This document shows, one piece after another, positions 17,032 through 24,973 of a stretch of DNA of 64,000 bases (its first letter is position 1; the number at the start of each line of letters is the position of its first letter). A program made the position numbers and the translations under genes. The notes under the pieces were generated by a model. It worked only from the letters and a program-made list of their open reading frames with translations. It was not told the origin of the DNA and did not search any database. This stretch comes from FLUQ01 sp031550605. Its GTDB lineage: Bacteria; Desulfobacterota; Desulfovibrionia; Desulfovibrionales; Desulfovibrionaceae. Where the stretch lies: assembly GCA_031550605.1 (NCBI GenBank), contig JAVBOK010000041.1:5935-69934 (forward strand). The letters are read 5' to 3'.

Positions 17032-17775
17032 CATTGCTGTCCGGCTAAGCAGCCAAGTCTAACAGGCTGAGGTTGTAGGTATTTTCATTTTTTCGTCGTC
17101 GCGGATTCAGGAGTTCTTCCAGAGAAGCCGCACCAAGCAGGTTAAGCTGGATGACCTGAGAAAGCTGCTGCACGGACAGCCCGAGGCGGCTGAGGAATTT
17201 CTGGTAGTCCAGCGCTTTGGTCATGCGACTTTCGTGGGTTTTGGCGGCGGTGAACGAGGCCCAAGGGAAAAGCGACAGGCAGAGCTTGATGGTGGTGGCG
17301 TCCAGGCTGAACAGCTTGGATTTGAAGCGGAACTTGTGCTTCGGGGCTTTTGCCGCGCACAGGGCGTATATTTCGGCGAACAGATCCTGGAAAAAGCCCA
17401 CAGGCCGGGAGTTGTTGGCGTCGGCAAATGTGGAGCGGGCCACGGTTTTCAGACCCCAGTGGTACAGACGGTTCCCGGCCGCGCTCAGGCAACGCAGGCC
17501 GTCGCGCATAGAGCGCCTTGCGGCAAGCTGGATGAAGGCCAGAACAGCGAACTGTTCCTCGAAACCGAATTTGCGTGAGGAACGCCCTGTTTTGTGCCGG
17601 TGTTCGAGTTTCTGGAAAACATGTCTGGGAATGAGCGATAGCGTTTGGGAGAAAAGTGTATTATGGTGACTCAAGTCCAAAATCTCCTTGTGTGGCAATG
17701 TGTTGTGCAAAACTCTTGCACCACATCTCGTTGAGATTTTGGACTTTTTTATTGGGCCTTAGCCGGACAGCAATG
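17032..17775 (-). mobile_element. Short IS4-type element remnant with perfect terminal inverted repeats
   Basis: The ends are a perfect 18-base inverted repeat, CATTGCTGTCCGGCTAAG at 17032-17049 and its complement at 17758-17775. The element is 744 bases and holds one shortened transposase. Upstream of the transposase start a long hairpin (GTCCAAAATCTC at 17675 with GAGATTTTGGAC ending 17744) probably blocks read-in transcription. I see no clear target duplication at the flanks, so insertion was old or the flanks have since changed. Confidence 0.8.
17045..17710 (-). pseudogene. Internally deleted IS4-family transposase (DUF4372 type)
   Basis: This 221-residue reading begins MHNTLPHKEILDLSHHNTLF and keeps the DUF4372-like N-terminus, ARSTFADANNSRP, and the first catalytic Asp region LFSLDATTIKLCLSLFPWASF. 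It then jumps via AAKTHESRMTKAL to the family's C-terminal end (YQKFLSRLGLSVQQLSQVI). Intact relatives are much longer (near 380-400 residues), so the middle of the catalytic domain, including later acidic residues, is missing in frame. It should be unable to transpose by itself but could be moved in trans by a full-length copy because the terminal repeats are intact. Its stop codon lies inside the left terminal repeat. Confidence 0.8.
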
Positions 17776-17866
17776 CGCGATACTAAAAAAAATTTATTTC
17801 TTCCACAAAATCAACCTGTGTGATATTGAAAATATTTCAGACCTAATTGTAACAATTGGAGAATAT

Positions 17867-18721
17867 ATGTCGAATTTTTCTTTTAGTACGGTATGCGCCG
17901 CTGTGACTCTCAGCGGTCTGCTGTTTTCCGTTTGCCCTGCATTTTCGGCTGACGTCCCTACCGGGCAACCCGCAAACCATACAAAGACATTCACGGAAGT
18001 GCGGCGGTTCAAAGCCAAGGAAGCCCTTCAGGGGGTGGCGGTCGACGCCAGGTATTTCTATGCCATAGATAACAAAGCTATCGGCAAGTATGAAAAAACC
18101 ACAGGTAAACTGATCGCCACTTGGCAGGGCAGCGCGGAGTACCCGGCCATTCACTTTGACGGCGGTTCGGTTGTTGACGGCAAACTATACCTTGCTCATT
18201 CCAACTACCCGCAAAGCCCCATGACTAGTTCCGTCGAGATTTTCGACACAGCCACTTTGACGCCCATTGGCAGCCACAGCTTCGGCATCAAACTTGGCTC
18301 CCTTACCTGGGTGGACCGCCACGCCGGAGCATGGTGGGCGGTTTTCGCCAATTACAGTCGGGTGTTCGGTACCAGCCAGATGGCGTATGGCAACAGCCAC
18401 TGGACCACTTTGGTCAAAATGGATGACAAATGGAATGTGCAGCAAAGCTGGATTTTTCCGGAAGGTTTGATTAATCGTTCCGAACCCATGAGTATCTCTG
18501 GCGGTTCCTGGGGCCCGGACGGGCGTCTTTATGTTTGCGGCCATGACCATCCTGAAGTTTATGCCCTTCGCTTCCCCCAGATGGGCTCCGTCCTTGAGGT
18601 AGAAGAAAGCATGCCTGTGGATATCGCCGGGCAGGGTATAGCCTGGGATCGTTCCAAGCCGGGTACGCTCTACGGCATTATTAGAAAGACCGGCGAAGTG
18701 ACGGTGCACCAGCTGCAATAG
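17867..18721 (+). CDS. Secreted beta-propeller-like protein of unknown function
   Basis: This 284-residue protein has a signal peptide (MSNFSFSTVCAAVTLSGLLF, cleavage near AFSADV). The mature part has repeated blade-like units such as LQGVAVDARYFYAIDNKAIGKYEKTTGKL, SLTWVDRHAGAWWAVFANY, GSWGPDGRLYVCGHDHPEVYAL and GIAWDRSKPGTLYGII, the pattern of NHL/SMP-30-like propellers. I cannot name a family or active site. GGAG precedes the start. It lies inside the tRNA-Arg island directly beside the IS remnant, on the opposite strand to most neighbours, and is the only sizeable cargo gene there. A periplasmic or extracellular binding or enzyme role is plausible. Confidence 0.8.
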   Translation: MSNFSFSTVCAAVTLSGLLFSVCPAFSADVPTGQPANHTKTFTEVRRFKAKEALQGVAVDARYFYAIDNKAIGKYEKTTGKLIATWQGSAEYPAIHFDGGSVVDGKLYLAHSNYPQSPMTSSVEIFDTATLTPIGSHSFGIKLGSLTWVDRHAGAWWAVFANYSRVFGTSQMAYGNSHWTTLVKMDDKWNVQQSWIFPEGLINRSEPMSISGGSWGPDGRLYVCGHDHPEVYALRFPQMGSVLEVEESMPVDIAGQGIAWDRSKPGTLYGIIRKTGEVTVHQLQ

Positions 18722-18832
18722 CAACCACTTGCATTTTCGCATGCAGTGGCAAAATCCGGAACGCGGCCCCCCCCCCGCGTTCCGGATTTTTGCTGGAAAT
18801 GCGTTGGTAACATCCAAGTCCTTTTGAGCTTA

Positions 18833-18877
18833 TGGCGCGCCAGGGAGGAATCGAACCCCCGACCGTCTGCTTAGAAG
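18833..18877 (-). repeat. Attachment-site-like direct repeat 2: 3' end of tRNA-Arg
   Basis: 45 bases identical to the 3' part of tRNA-Arg. To its left, TCCAAGTCCTTTT (about 18813-18825) also matches the right-hand arm of the hairpin beyond the intact tRNA, so part of the tRNA downstream flank was copied too. It divides the island into two segments of about 2 kb and 0.7 kb. Confidence 0.85.
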
Positions 18878-19026
18878 ATTTATGCCTTCCAACAGGGCCT
18901 TTAGCCCGCTTTGACCTGCTCGGCGCTCTGTATATGTCAGAGCCTTTTGGAGTCTTGAAGAGACTTTTTGTATACCCGAGCAGCAAGTTTGTGGGGTAAT
19001 GAGAATAATAACTAAAGGGGTATGAT

Positions 19027-19383
19027 TTATCTCTGTGGAGAGATTCCGGAAATCTTTTGGGCCAGGAATCGAAACAGGCGCCAAAGCAGGAGCGACAGCA
19101 GGAAGAAAAGCATCAGCGCGAAAAACACGAATGCGGTATAGCCATCCTTAATATCTGTAAAAATGGCAGCAAATATAATATAGGCCAGCAGGGAGCCGAA
19201 AACGATTGCCGCTGTCCAGAAAATATCCGCTAGAAGGAGAAACCATGAAAAAGGCCGGCCGGTGCCTCTTTGGCCAAAATTCCGTATCATCCACGGAATG
19301 ATGGTTATTCCAGTTATATCCGGCAGACGGCCGGAAAAGATCCGAATCATGCTTAAGACACGTGCGATGATACTTTTGTTCAT
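19027..19383 (-). CDS. Small membrane protein, hypothetical
   Basis: This 118-residue reading is the only candidate gene in the right-hand island segment. It has a basic N-terminus and two long hydrophobic stretches (about 45-70 and 80-103) with LLLADIFWTAAIVFGSLLAY and FVFFALMLFFLLSLLL, then a basic tail. I do not recognise a family. No strong ribosome site precedes the ATG at 19383, which lowers confidence. Its base composition is AT-richer than the chromosome around it, which fits acquired DNA. Confidence 0.5.
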   Translation of the reverse strand: MNKSIIARVLSMIRIFSGRLPDITGITIIPWMIRNFGQRGTGRPFSWFLLLADIFWTAAIVFGSLLAYIIFAAIFTDIKDGYTAFVFFALMLFFLLSLLLWRLFRFLAQKISGISPQR

Positions 19384-19501
19384 GGAAAAACGAAATCACA
19401 TCCGCATTCCCTAGTCAAACGCGAAAACAAGTAACGTTTCACCGTATGCGCATTTGAGCCTGTGCGGCATATCCCGCAAAGACGATCTTGCATGGCCGAG
19501 A

Positions 19502-19537
19502 AACAAAAAAGGACTCGGGTTCACTCCAAGTCCTTTT
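19502..19537 (-). terminator. Terminator of tRNA-Arg
   Basis: On the minus strand AAAAGGACT and AGTCCTTTT form a stem followed by a T-rich run. It lies 11 bases beyond the tRNA 3' end and is probably element-derived, since an older terminator remains at 16797-16829. Confidence 0.75.
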
Positions 19538-19548
19538 CTTTAATTCTC

Positions 19549-19625
19549 TGGCGCGCCAGGGAGGAATCGAACCCCCGACCGTCTGCTTAGAAGGCAGATG
19601 CTCTATCCGACTGAGCTACTGGCGC
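19549..19625 (-). tRNA. tRNA-Arg (anticodon UCU)
   Basis: 77 bases fold into a full cloverleaf: acceptor GCGCCAG/CTGGCGC, D-arm GCTC...GAGC, anticodon stem TCTGC/GCAGA with loop CTTCTAA giving anticodon UCU, and T-arm GGGGG/CCTCC with TTCGATT loop. Discriminator G and an encoded CCA end the gene. It reads AGA and AGG codons. Its 3' part is repeated at 18833-18877 and 16836-16880, so it is an integration target. Confidence 0.97.
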
Positions 19626-19633
19626 GTGCGGTG

Positions 19634-19662
19634 CTTTTATCCAGAGGTGGCGCGGCGGTCAA
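19634..19662 (-). promoter_or_regulatory. Sigma-70-type promoter of tRNA-Arg
   Basis: On the minus strand TTGACC and TAAAAG are separated by 17 bases, and the predicted start falls at about the tRNA 5' end. Confidence 0.65.
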
Positions 19663-19997
19663 GGGTTTTACCTCCTTGTGCTGCGCCCGGATTTTTACCC
19701 CGAGGCATACAAAAGGGCATACTCACCTTTTTTACCGTTTCCTCTTTAAGAAATAAAAACAATAATAACACATCGTTAAGTTAAGCGTGGCGGCAAGTCA
19801 AAAACGGAAGAATTGCGTTATGTTGCGATCGGTTGCCGCCATTGCAAATGGTACACTCAAACCACCATCCTTGTCTTGCTGAATCTTCTCTGCTGGTGCA
19901 CCCCTCCCTCGACTTGCAATTCGCACGAAAAAAACCGCGAAGCTTTGGGGCGGAGGAGTGATTTTTTGGGTGGGTCAGCGGATTTTGCCGGCGGCAG

Positions 19998-20096
19998 CTA
20001 TGGCCGCGGCCATCTCCACGCCCCCGTGAGCTGTTTCAGCATCATTGCAGGCATTGGCAGGAGTTTGACCAGCTTCAGGAACGTGCTTACGGTCAC
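19998..20096 (-). CDS. Possible small protein (32 residues) with a strong ribosome site
   Basis: A GTG start at 20096 has an AAAGGAGGTG site eight bases upstream, far better than chance in this region. The peptide is MTVSTFLKLVKLLPMPAMML and onward, an amphipathic, weakly hydrophobic chain ending WRWPRP. It lies about 110 bases beyond the PrpR-type activator on the same strand, in a 580-base stretch (19628-20206) that otherwise holds only the tRNA promoter and no recognisable gene. I know no homologue. The ribosome site is the only real evidence, and it could be chance. Confidence 0.3.
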   Translation of the reverse strand: MTVSTFLKLVKLLPMPAMMLKQLTGAWRWPRP

Positions 20097-20206
20097 GCTG
20101 TGCACCTCCTTTCGGGAGCGTCTTTTTGGCAGCCCGGGCTTTCGTCCTTTAAGCCGGCGCGGCGGCCAAAGGTTTTCGCCCGTTCCGCGCGCGCCTTCCC
20201 GCCGCG

Positions 20207-22135
20207 CTACCGAATGCCGTACCGGGCCAGCTTGTGGTACAGGGTGGAACGATTGATGCCCAGGGCTTCCGCCGTTCTTCCCCTGTGCCCCTTGTGCTCC
20301 CTCAGGACGAGGGCGATTTTTTCCCGTTCGTTGAGGGCGTCTTCCGAAGCCTCGCGGGAATCGCACTCCGGAGCGGACGCATCAAGCGAGGTCCACTCCA
20401 TGTGCGGACTGACAAAGGGCGCGATGTCGCCCTGTTCGGCAAAATTTTTTCTGAGATGGAGCGCATAGCGTTCCATGACGTTTTGCAGTTCGCGCACGTT
20501 GCCCGGCCATGGGTGCGCTTCCAGGCGGCGCATGCTTTCCGGGGACAGGGCAGCCTCGAAGTCGCGCCCTTTGAGGCTGTGGCGCAAAAAATACCGGGCG
20601 AGGTAGAGCACGTCGCCCTGCCGTTGCCGCAGGGGCGGAATGAACAGCGGCAGCATGCTGAGCCGGTAATACAGATCCTTCCGGAATTTTCCCCGCTCCA
20701 CAAGAGCCCACAGGTTTCTGTTCGTGGCCGCGACAATCCGGAAATCCACGGGAATGACCCTGCTGCCCCCAAGCCGGATGACCTTTCGCTCCTGCAGTAC
20801 GCGAAGCAGGCGCAATTGGGCCTGTTTGTTCATTTCCGAAATTTCGTCCAGAAAAATACTTCCGGTGTGCGCCAGTTCGAACATGCCCGGCTTGCCCTTG
20901 CGCATGGCGCCGGTGAACGCGCCCTCTTCATGGCCGAACAATTCCGATTCCAGCAAAGAGGAGGGGATGGCCGCGCAGTTGATGGCCACGAACGGGCCGT
21001 GGCGCCTGGAACTGGACGCGTGGATGGCCTGGGCGAAAAGCTCCTTGCCGGTTCCCGTCTCTCCGGCGAGCAAAACCGCCCCGTCGCTTTCCGCGAATTC
21101 GCGGCCTCTGCTTCTGGCTTCCCCTATCTGGGGCGAAATGCCGAGGATGGAGTTAAAATTGTATGTCGCACCGAATCCCTGCGAATGAAGATTCTTGCGC
21201 GTATTTGCGGCAAGTTCCGTCACGGTTTCCGCCGGCTGAAAGGAGATGACCGCGCCCTGCGCGGCGCTGGCGACCACGATCGAGGTCGCGTCGAGAACCA
21301 GCGGCGTCCGCGCGGTCCCCAGGAAAAGGCCCTGCCGCGACTCCCCGCTGTTCAGGCAGACCGAAACATCCAGGCCGGGCAGTACGTCATGCGCCGGGGT
21401 GCCCTGCTCGATGTGCTCCAGCCCCAGGATGGTGTGCGCGGCGGGATTGGCCAGTTCAACGCGCCCCTGGCCGTCAAGGACGATAATGCCGCTGTATGAC
21501 GACTCCACGATGATCCGGAAATACTCGGCTTTGATTTTTTCGAGCCCCCGCGCGTAGGATACCTGCTTGGCCTCCAGCAGGGCGGTGCGCAGGGCCAGCG
21601 GCCCGCTGTCGATAATCACCGCGTGGAAATTCCGTTCGCTGGCGTACCGCGAAACGACCGTGCCGCCGACGATGACATCCCATTTGTCGGCGATAACCCG
21701 GTCCACCATCTGGCGCAGATACGTTTCGTCCGGAATCAGCGGATAAATCCGCAGGTCGACGCCCAGAAACTGGGTGAAGGACTCCATGTCCCGCTGTTCG
21801 CTGGTGTGCATGCAAAAGGCAACCCGGGGCCGCTCCCGGCCTGTGACCCGGCGGGCGTCGTGCATGGCCTGGGCCACATCTTCCACGGCGACGGGGATGG
21901 TCACATTGGGTATGGCCAGGTTTTCCTCAATCATCACCGAAGTGCTGCGGCGGGATATGACAACCTGCGCACCCTGCTCCTCGAGACGCCGGGCCTCTTC
22001 CATGCCTTCCCAGTTGACCCCCATGCGAAACGCCACCTCGTCGCCAAGGCCCAGCTCAAGGGCCACCTGCTCCGCCCGCTGTAAAATTTCCACCGTAGGC
22101 GCGATGAATCCGATGGGCTTTCCGGGTCCGGCCAT
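20207..22135 (-). CDS. Sigma-54-dependent activator, PrpR_N - PAS - AAA+ - Fis HTH
   Basis: This 642-residue enhancer-binding protein is a second PrpR-type regulator, distinct from that at 10348. Residues about 1-190 form the PrpR N-terminal sensor (QVVISRRSTSVMIEE, DVIVGGTVVSRYASE) and a PAS-like domain spans about 205-310. The AAA+ domain has AGETGTGKE and a canonical GAFTGA at about 405-410, and the C-terminal Fis helix-turn-helix is GRTAEALGINRSTLYHKL. AGGAGG precedes the ATG at 22135. It is divergent from the CoA-transferase/thiolase operon, whose upstream region has both a -24/-12 promoter and a perfect dyad. It almost certainly controls that operon in response to a carboxylate-type inducer. 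Confidence 0.93.
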   Translation of the reverse strand: MAGPGKPIGFIAPTVEILQRAEQVALELGLGDEVAFRMGVNWEGMEEARRLEEQGAQVVISRRSTSVMIEENLAIPNVTIPVAVEDVAQAMHDARRVTGRERPRVAFCMHTSEQRDMESFTQFLGVDLRIYPLIPDETYLRQMVDRVIADKWDVIVGGTVVSRYASERNFHAVIIDSGPLALRTALLEAKQVSYARGLEKIKAEYFRIIVESSYSGIIVLDGQGRVELANPAAHTILGLEHIEQGTPAHDVLPGLDVSVCLNSGESRQGLFLGTARTPLVLDATSIVVASAAQGAVISFQPAETVTELAANTRKNLHSQGFGATYNFNSILGISPQIGEARSRGREFAESDGAVLLAGETGTGKELFAQAIHASSSRRHGPFVAINCAAIPSSLLESELFGHEEGAFTGAMRKGKPGMFELAHTGSIFLDEISEMNKQAQLRLLRVLQERKVIRLGGSRVIPVDFRIVAATNRNLWALVERGKFRKDLYYRLSMLPLFIPPLRQRQGDVLYLARYFLRHSLKGRDFEAALSPESMRRLEAHPWPGNVRELQNVMERYALHLRKNFAEQGDIAPFVSPHMEWTSLDASAPECDSREASEDALNEREKIALVLREHKGHRGRTAEALGINRSTLYHKLARYGIR

Positions 22136-22186
22136 ACCTGCCTCCTGATTTTTCCGATGCGCGGTCCGCCGGACAGTACGGGAATA

Positions 22187-22208
22187 GACAATGTCGCGCA
22201 ACATTGTC
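22187..22208. promoter_or_regulatory. Enhancer dyad for the second PrpR-type activator
   Basis: A perfect inverted repeat, GACAATGT-N6-ACATTGTC, centred about 75 bases upstream of the -24/-12 element. Spacing and symmetry fit an enhancer-binding-protein site. Confidence 0.65.
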
Positions 22209-22276
22209 GCATCAATAGCGCATCATTTTTTACAAAGAGAAGACATAACAATGTGAAAAGAAACATTTTTTGCGAC

Positions 22277-22292
22277 TGGAACGGCTTTTGCT
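22277..22292 (+). promoter_or_regulatory. Sigma-54 promoter of the CoA-transferase/thiolase operon
   Basis: TGGAACGGCTTTTGCT matches TGGCACG-N4-TTGCW at all but one consensus position, with GG and GC ten bases apart. It lies 60 bases before the first gene of the operon and downstream of the perfect dyad. Confidence 0.85.
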
Positions 22293-22351
22293 CACCGAAG
22301 CCGGCGCCACGGTTGCAAGACGACATGGGCACAACATCATTCGGAGGTGGT

Positions 22352-23017
22352 ATGACAAAGAAAATCTGCGCTTCGCCGGAAGCGGCTTTGGCGGACATAC
22401 ACGACGGTGCCTCGATCATGATCGGCGGTTTCGGCATTTCGGGGATACCCGTGGAGCTCATTGACGCGCTCATCGCGCAGAAGGCGAAAAATCTGACCAT
22501 CATCAACAACCCCGCGGGCAACGGCGATATCGGCGTGGCCGCGCTGCTGAAGGCCAGAAGAGTGCGCAAGGTCATCTGCTCCTTTCCCCGCCAGAAAGAT
22601 TCCTGGCATTTCGACGAGCAATACCGGAAGGGCGAGATCGAACTTGAACTGGTGCCCCAGGGCAACCTTGCCGAGCGCATCCGCGCTGCCGGGGCCGGCA
22701 TCGGCGCCTTTTTCACCCCCACAGGGTACGGAACCGAACTGGCCGAAGGCAAGGAAACCCGCGAGATCGACGGCAAACACTACGTGCTCGAATACCCCAT
22801 CAGGGCGGATTTCAGCCTGATCAAGGCCAAGGCGGCCGATACCATGGGCAATCTGGTCTACAACAAGGGCGGCCGGAATTTCGCCCCGATCATGGCTGCC
22901 GCCGCGAAATGCACCGTCGTGCAGGTTTCTTCCATTGTGGAACCCGGCGACATTGATCCGGAACACGTTATCACCCCGTGCCTGTACGTGCAGCGTATCG
23001 TGCATGTCCCCGCCTGA
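22352..23017 (+). CDS. 3-oxoacid CoA-transferase subunit A (PcaI/ScoA/AtoD-like)
   Basis: This 221-residue alpha subunit of a family I CoA-transferase has the family motif GASIMIGGFGISGIPVELI near the N-terminus and the segment AAGAGIGAFFTPTGYGTELAEGKE typical of succinyl-CoA:3-ketoacid and 3-oxoadipate transferases. It moves CoA from an acyl-CoA donor to a 3-oxo acid together with subunit B, encoded 14 bases downstream. The start MTKKICASPE has GGAGGT. It is the first gene under the sigma-54 promoter. Which 3-oxo acid is used is unclear; the linked PcaF-like thiolase suggests a 3-oxoadipyl-type route. Confidence 0.92.
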   Translation: MTKKICASPEAALADIHDGASIMIGGFGISGIPVELIDALIAQKAKNLTIINNPAGNGDIGVAALLKARRVRKVICSFPRQKDSWHFDEQYRKGEIELELVPQGNLAERIRAAGAGIGAFFTPTGYGTELAEGKETREIDGKHYVLEYPIRADFSLIKAKAADTMGNLVYNKGGRNFAPIMAAAAKCTVVQVSSIVEPGDIDPEHVITPCLYVQRIVHVPA

Positions 23018-23031
23018 ACTGGAGGAAAGCA

Positions 23032-23682
23032 GTGAGCACTGAAATTATCCGCACCACGCGAGACGAGATGGCTCAAAAGGTCGCCCGGTCCATTCCGCCG
23101 GGATCCTTTGTCAATCTCGGCATAGGGCTTCCCACCACGGTGGCCAATCATCTTCCAGACGACTACGGCATCATGCTGCATTCCGAAAACGGCATTCTCG
23201 GCATGGGGCCAGCCCCGGCCCCCGGCGAGGAAGATCCCGACCTGATCAACGCGGGCAAGCAACCGGTGACCATCAAACCCGGCGGGTCTTATTGCCACCA
23301 TGCGGACTCTTTCGCCATGATGCGCGGCGGGCACCTTGATTACTGCGTACTTGGCGCGTTTCAGGTTTCCGCCGCCGGCGACCTTGCCAACTGGCGCACC
23401 GCCGAACCCGATGCCATCCCCGCCGTGGGCGGAGCCATGGACCTCGCCATCGGCGCCAAAAACGTGTTCATCATGATGGATTTGCTGACCAGGGACGGCG
23501 AAAGCAAAATCGTCGAAAAATGCACCTATCCCCTGACCGGCGTCAAATGCGTGAAACGCGTGTTCACCGACTACGCGACCTTTGAAATCACGGACGCCGG
23601 CCTTGTGGTCCTCGACATGGTTGCCGGGCTGACCCTTGAGAAACTGGCGCAAATGACCGGGCTGCCCTTGCGCGCCGCCTGA
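23032..23682 (+). CDS. 3-oxoacid CoA-transferase subunit B (PcaJ/ScoB/AtoA-like), GTG start
   Basis: This 216-residue beta subunit carries the catalytic glutamate in SENGILGMGP and the GIGLPTTVANHLPDD and GGSYCHHADSFAMMRGGH motifs of family I CoA-transferases. The start is GTG at 23032 with GGAGGA upstream, 14 bases after subunit A; the longer in-frame reading begins inside the previous gene. With subunit A it makes the active heteromer that activates a 3-oxo acid for thiolytic cleavage by the next gene product. Confidence 0.93.
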   Translation: MSTEIIRTTRDEMAQKVARSIPPGSFVNLGIGLPTTVANHLPDDYGIMLHSENGILGMGPAPAPGEEDPDLINAGKQPVTIKPGGSYCHHADSFAMMRGGHLDYCVLGAFQVSAAGDLANWRTAEPDAIPAVGGAMDLAIGAKNVFIMMDLLTRDGESKIVEKCTYPLTGVKCVKRVFTDYATFEITDAGLVVLDMVAGLTLEKLAQMTGLPLRAA

Positions 23683-23709
23683 GCCTTTTTGAACCCCACA
23701 GGAGCAGTT

Positions 23710-24912
23710 ATGCAAGAAGCCTTTCTCTGCGACGCGATACGCACCCCCATCGGCCGCTATGCCGGGGCCCTCTCCCAGGTGCGGGGAGATGATCTGGCCG
23801 CCATTCCGATCAAGGCCCTGTTGGAGCGCAACCCCGGTTTGGACCCGAAGGCCGTTGACGATGTGGTCCTGGGCAGTTCCAACCAGGCGGGCGAAGACAA
23901 CCGCAACGTCGCGCGCATGGCCGCTCTTCTGGCGGGTTTGCCGGAAACTGTTTCCGGTGTGACCGTGAACCGGCTGTGCGCCTCCGGCATGCAGGCGGTC
24001 GCGGACGCGGCGCGGCTTATAAAGAGCGGGGAAGCCGCCCTGGTCATCGCCGGCGGCATGGAAAGCATGAGCCGCGCCCCCTTTGCCATGACCAAGTCGA
24101 CCGCGCCTTTTTCCCGTGACGTGCAGATTTTCGACACCACCATCGGCTGGCGGTTCATCAATCCGCTGATGAAAAAAATGTACGGCGTGGATTCCATGCC
24201 GGAGACGGCCCAAAATGTGGCGGACGAATACGGCATCTCCCGCGGGGATCAGGACAAAATGGCGCTGGCCAGCCAGGAAAAGGCCGCCAGGGCCATCGCC
24301 GCTGGAATTTTGCATGAAGAAATCGTGCCGGTGGCCGTGCCGCAGAAAAAAGGCGACCCCGTCATCGTGGACAGGGATGAGCATCCCCGGGGAACCACAC
24401 TGGAAGCGCTGGGCAAGCTGAAGCCCATCACCCGCCCCGACGGCAGCGTCACCGCGGGCAACTCCTCCGGGGTCAACGACGCGGCCTGCGCTCTTTTGGT
24501 TGCGAACGAAGCCGCCGTCAGGCAATACGGCCTGACCCCGAAGGCCCGCATCCTGGGCGCGGCATCCGCCGGGGTGGCGCCTCGCGTGATGGGCCTCGGG
24601 CCTGTGCCGTCCACGCAAAAGCTCCTCGCCCGGCTGGGCATGACCCTTTCCGCTTTTGACGTGATCGAGCTGAACGAGGCTTTTGCGGCCCAGGGGATTG
24701 CGGTTTTGCGCCTTCTTGGGCTGCAGGACGACGATCCGCGGGTCAACCCCAACGGCGGGGCCATCGCCCTGGGACACCCGCCCGGCATGAGCGGCGCGCG
24801 ACTGGTGGGCACCGCCATGTACCAGCTGCAGCGCATTCGGGGAAAATACGCCCTGTGCACCATGTGCATCGGCGTGGGGCAGGGGCTGAGCATGGCTTTG
24901 GAACGGGTATAG
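23710..24912 (+). CDS. Acetyl-CoA acyltransferase, PcaF/PaaJ-like thiolase
   Basis: This 400-residue thiolase has the nucleophile Cys in VNRLCASGMQAV (about residue 92), the second catalytic Cys in CTMCIGVGQG near the C-terminus, and the His of the GHP motif. The N-terminal run DAIRTPIGRYAGALSQVRGDDL and the DTTIGWRFINPLMKKMYGVDSMPETAQNVA region (key run GVDSMPETA) are strongly like 3-oxoadipyl-CoA thiolases rather than PhaA/AtoB. One oddity is GHPPGMSG, where family members usually have GHPLGMSG or GHPLGASG. It would cleave a 3-oxoacyl-CoA made by the transferase to acetyl-CoA plus a shorter acyl-CoA, for example succinyl-CoA. Confidence 0.93.
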   Translation: MQEAFLCDAIRTPIGRYAGALSQVRGDDLAAIPIKALLERNPGLDPKAVDDVVLGSSNQAGEDNRNVARMAALLAGLPETVSGVTVNRLCASGMQAVADAARLIKSGEAALVIAGGMESMSRAPFAMTKSTAPFSRDVQIFDTTIGWRFINPLMKKMYGVDSMPETAQNVADEYGISRGDQDKMALASQEKAARAIAAGILHEEIVPVAVPQKKGDPVIVDRDEHPRGTTLEALGKLKPITRPDGSVTAGNSSGVNDAACALLVANEAAVRQYGLTPKARILGAASAGVAPRVMGLGPVPSTQKLLARLGMTLSAFDVIELNEAFAAQGIAVLRLLGLQDDDPRVNPNGGAIALGHPPGMSGARLVGTAMYQLQRIRGKYALCTMCIGVGQGLSMALERV

Positions 24913-24973
24913 GCGGACCCGCCGCACAGCGGCTGAAAGCACGACGGAACAGATTATGACCGCGAGGAGCATC

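Noticed and set aside
18681..19084. Short minus-strand frames over the second tRNA fragment, considered as integrase remnants
   Set aside because: No tyrosine-recombinase motif can be seen and they read through the tRNA repeat.
19813..20256. 147-codon plus-strand frame in the stretch beside the tRNA
   Set aside because: It has no ribosome site or recognisable domain and partly lies antisense to the activator gene.
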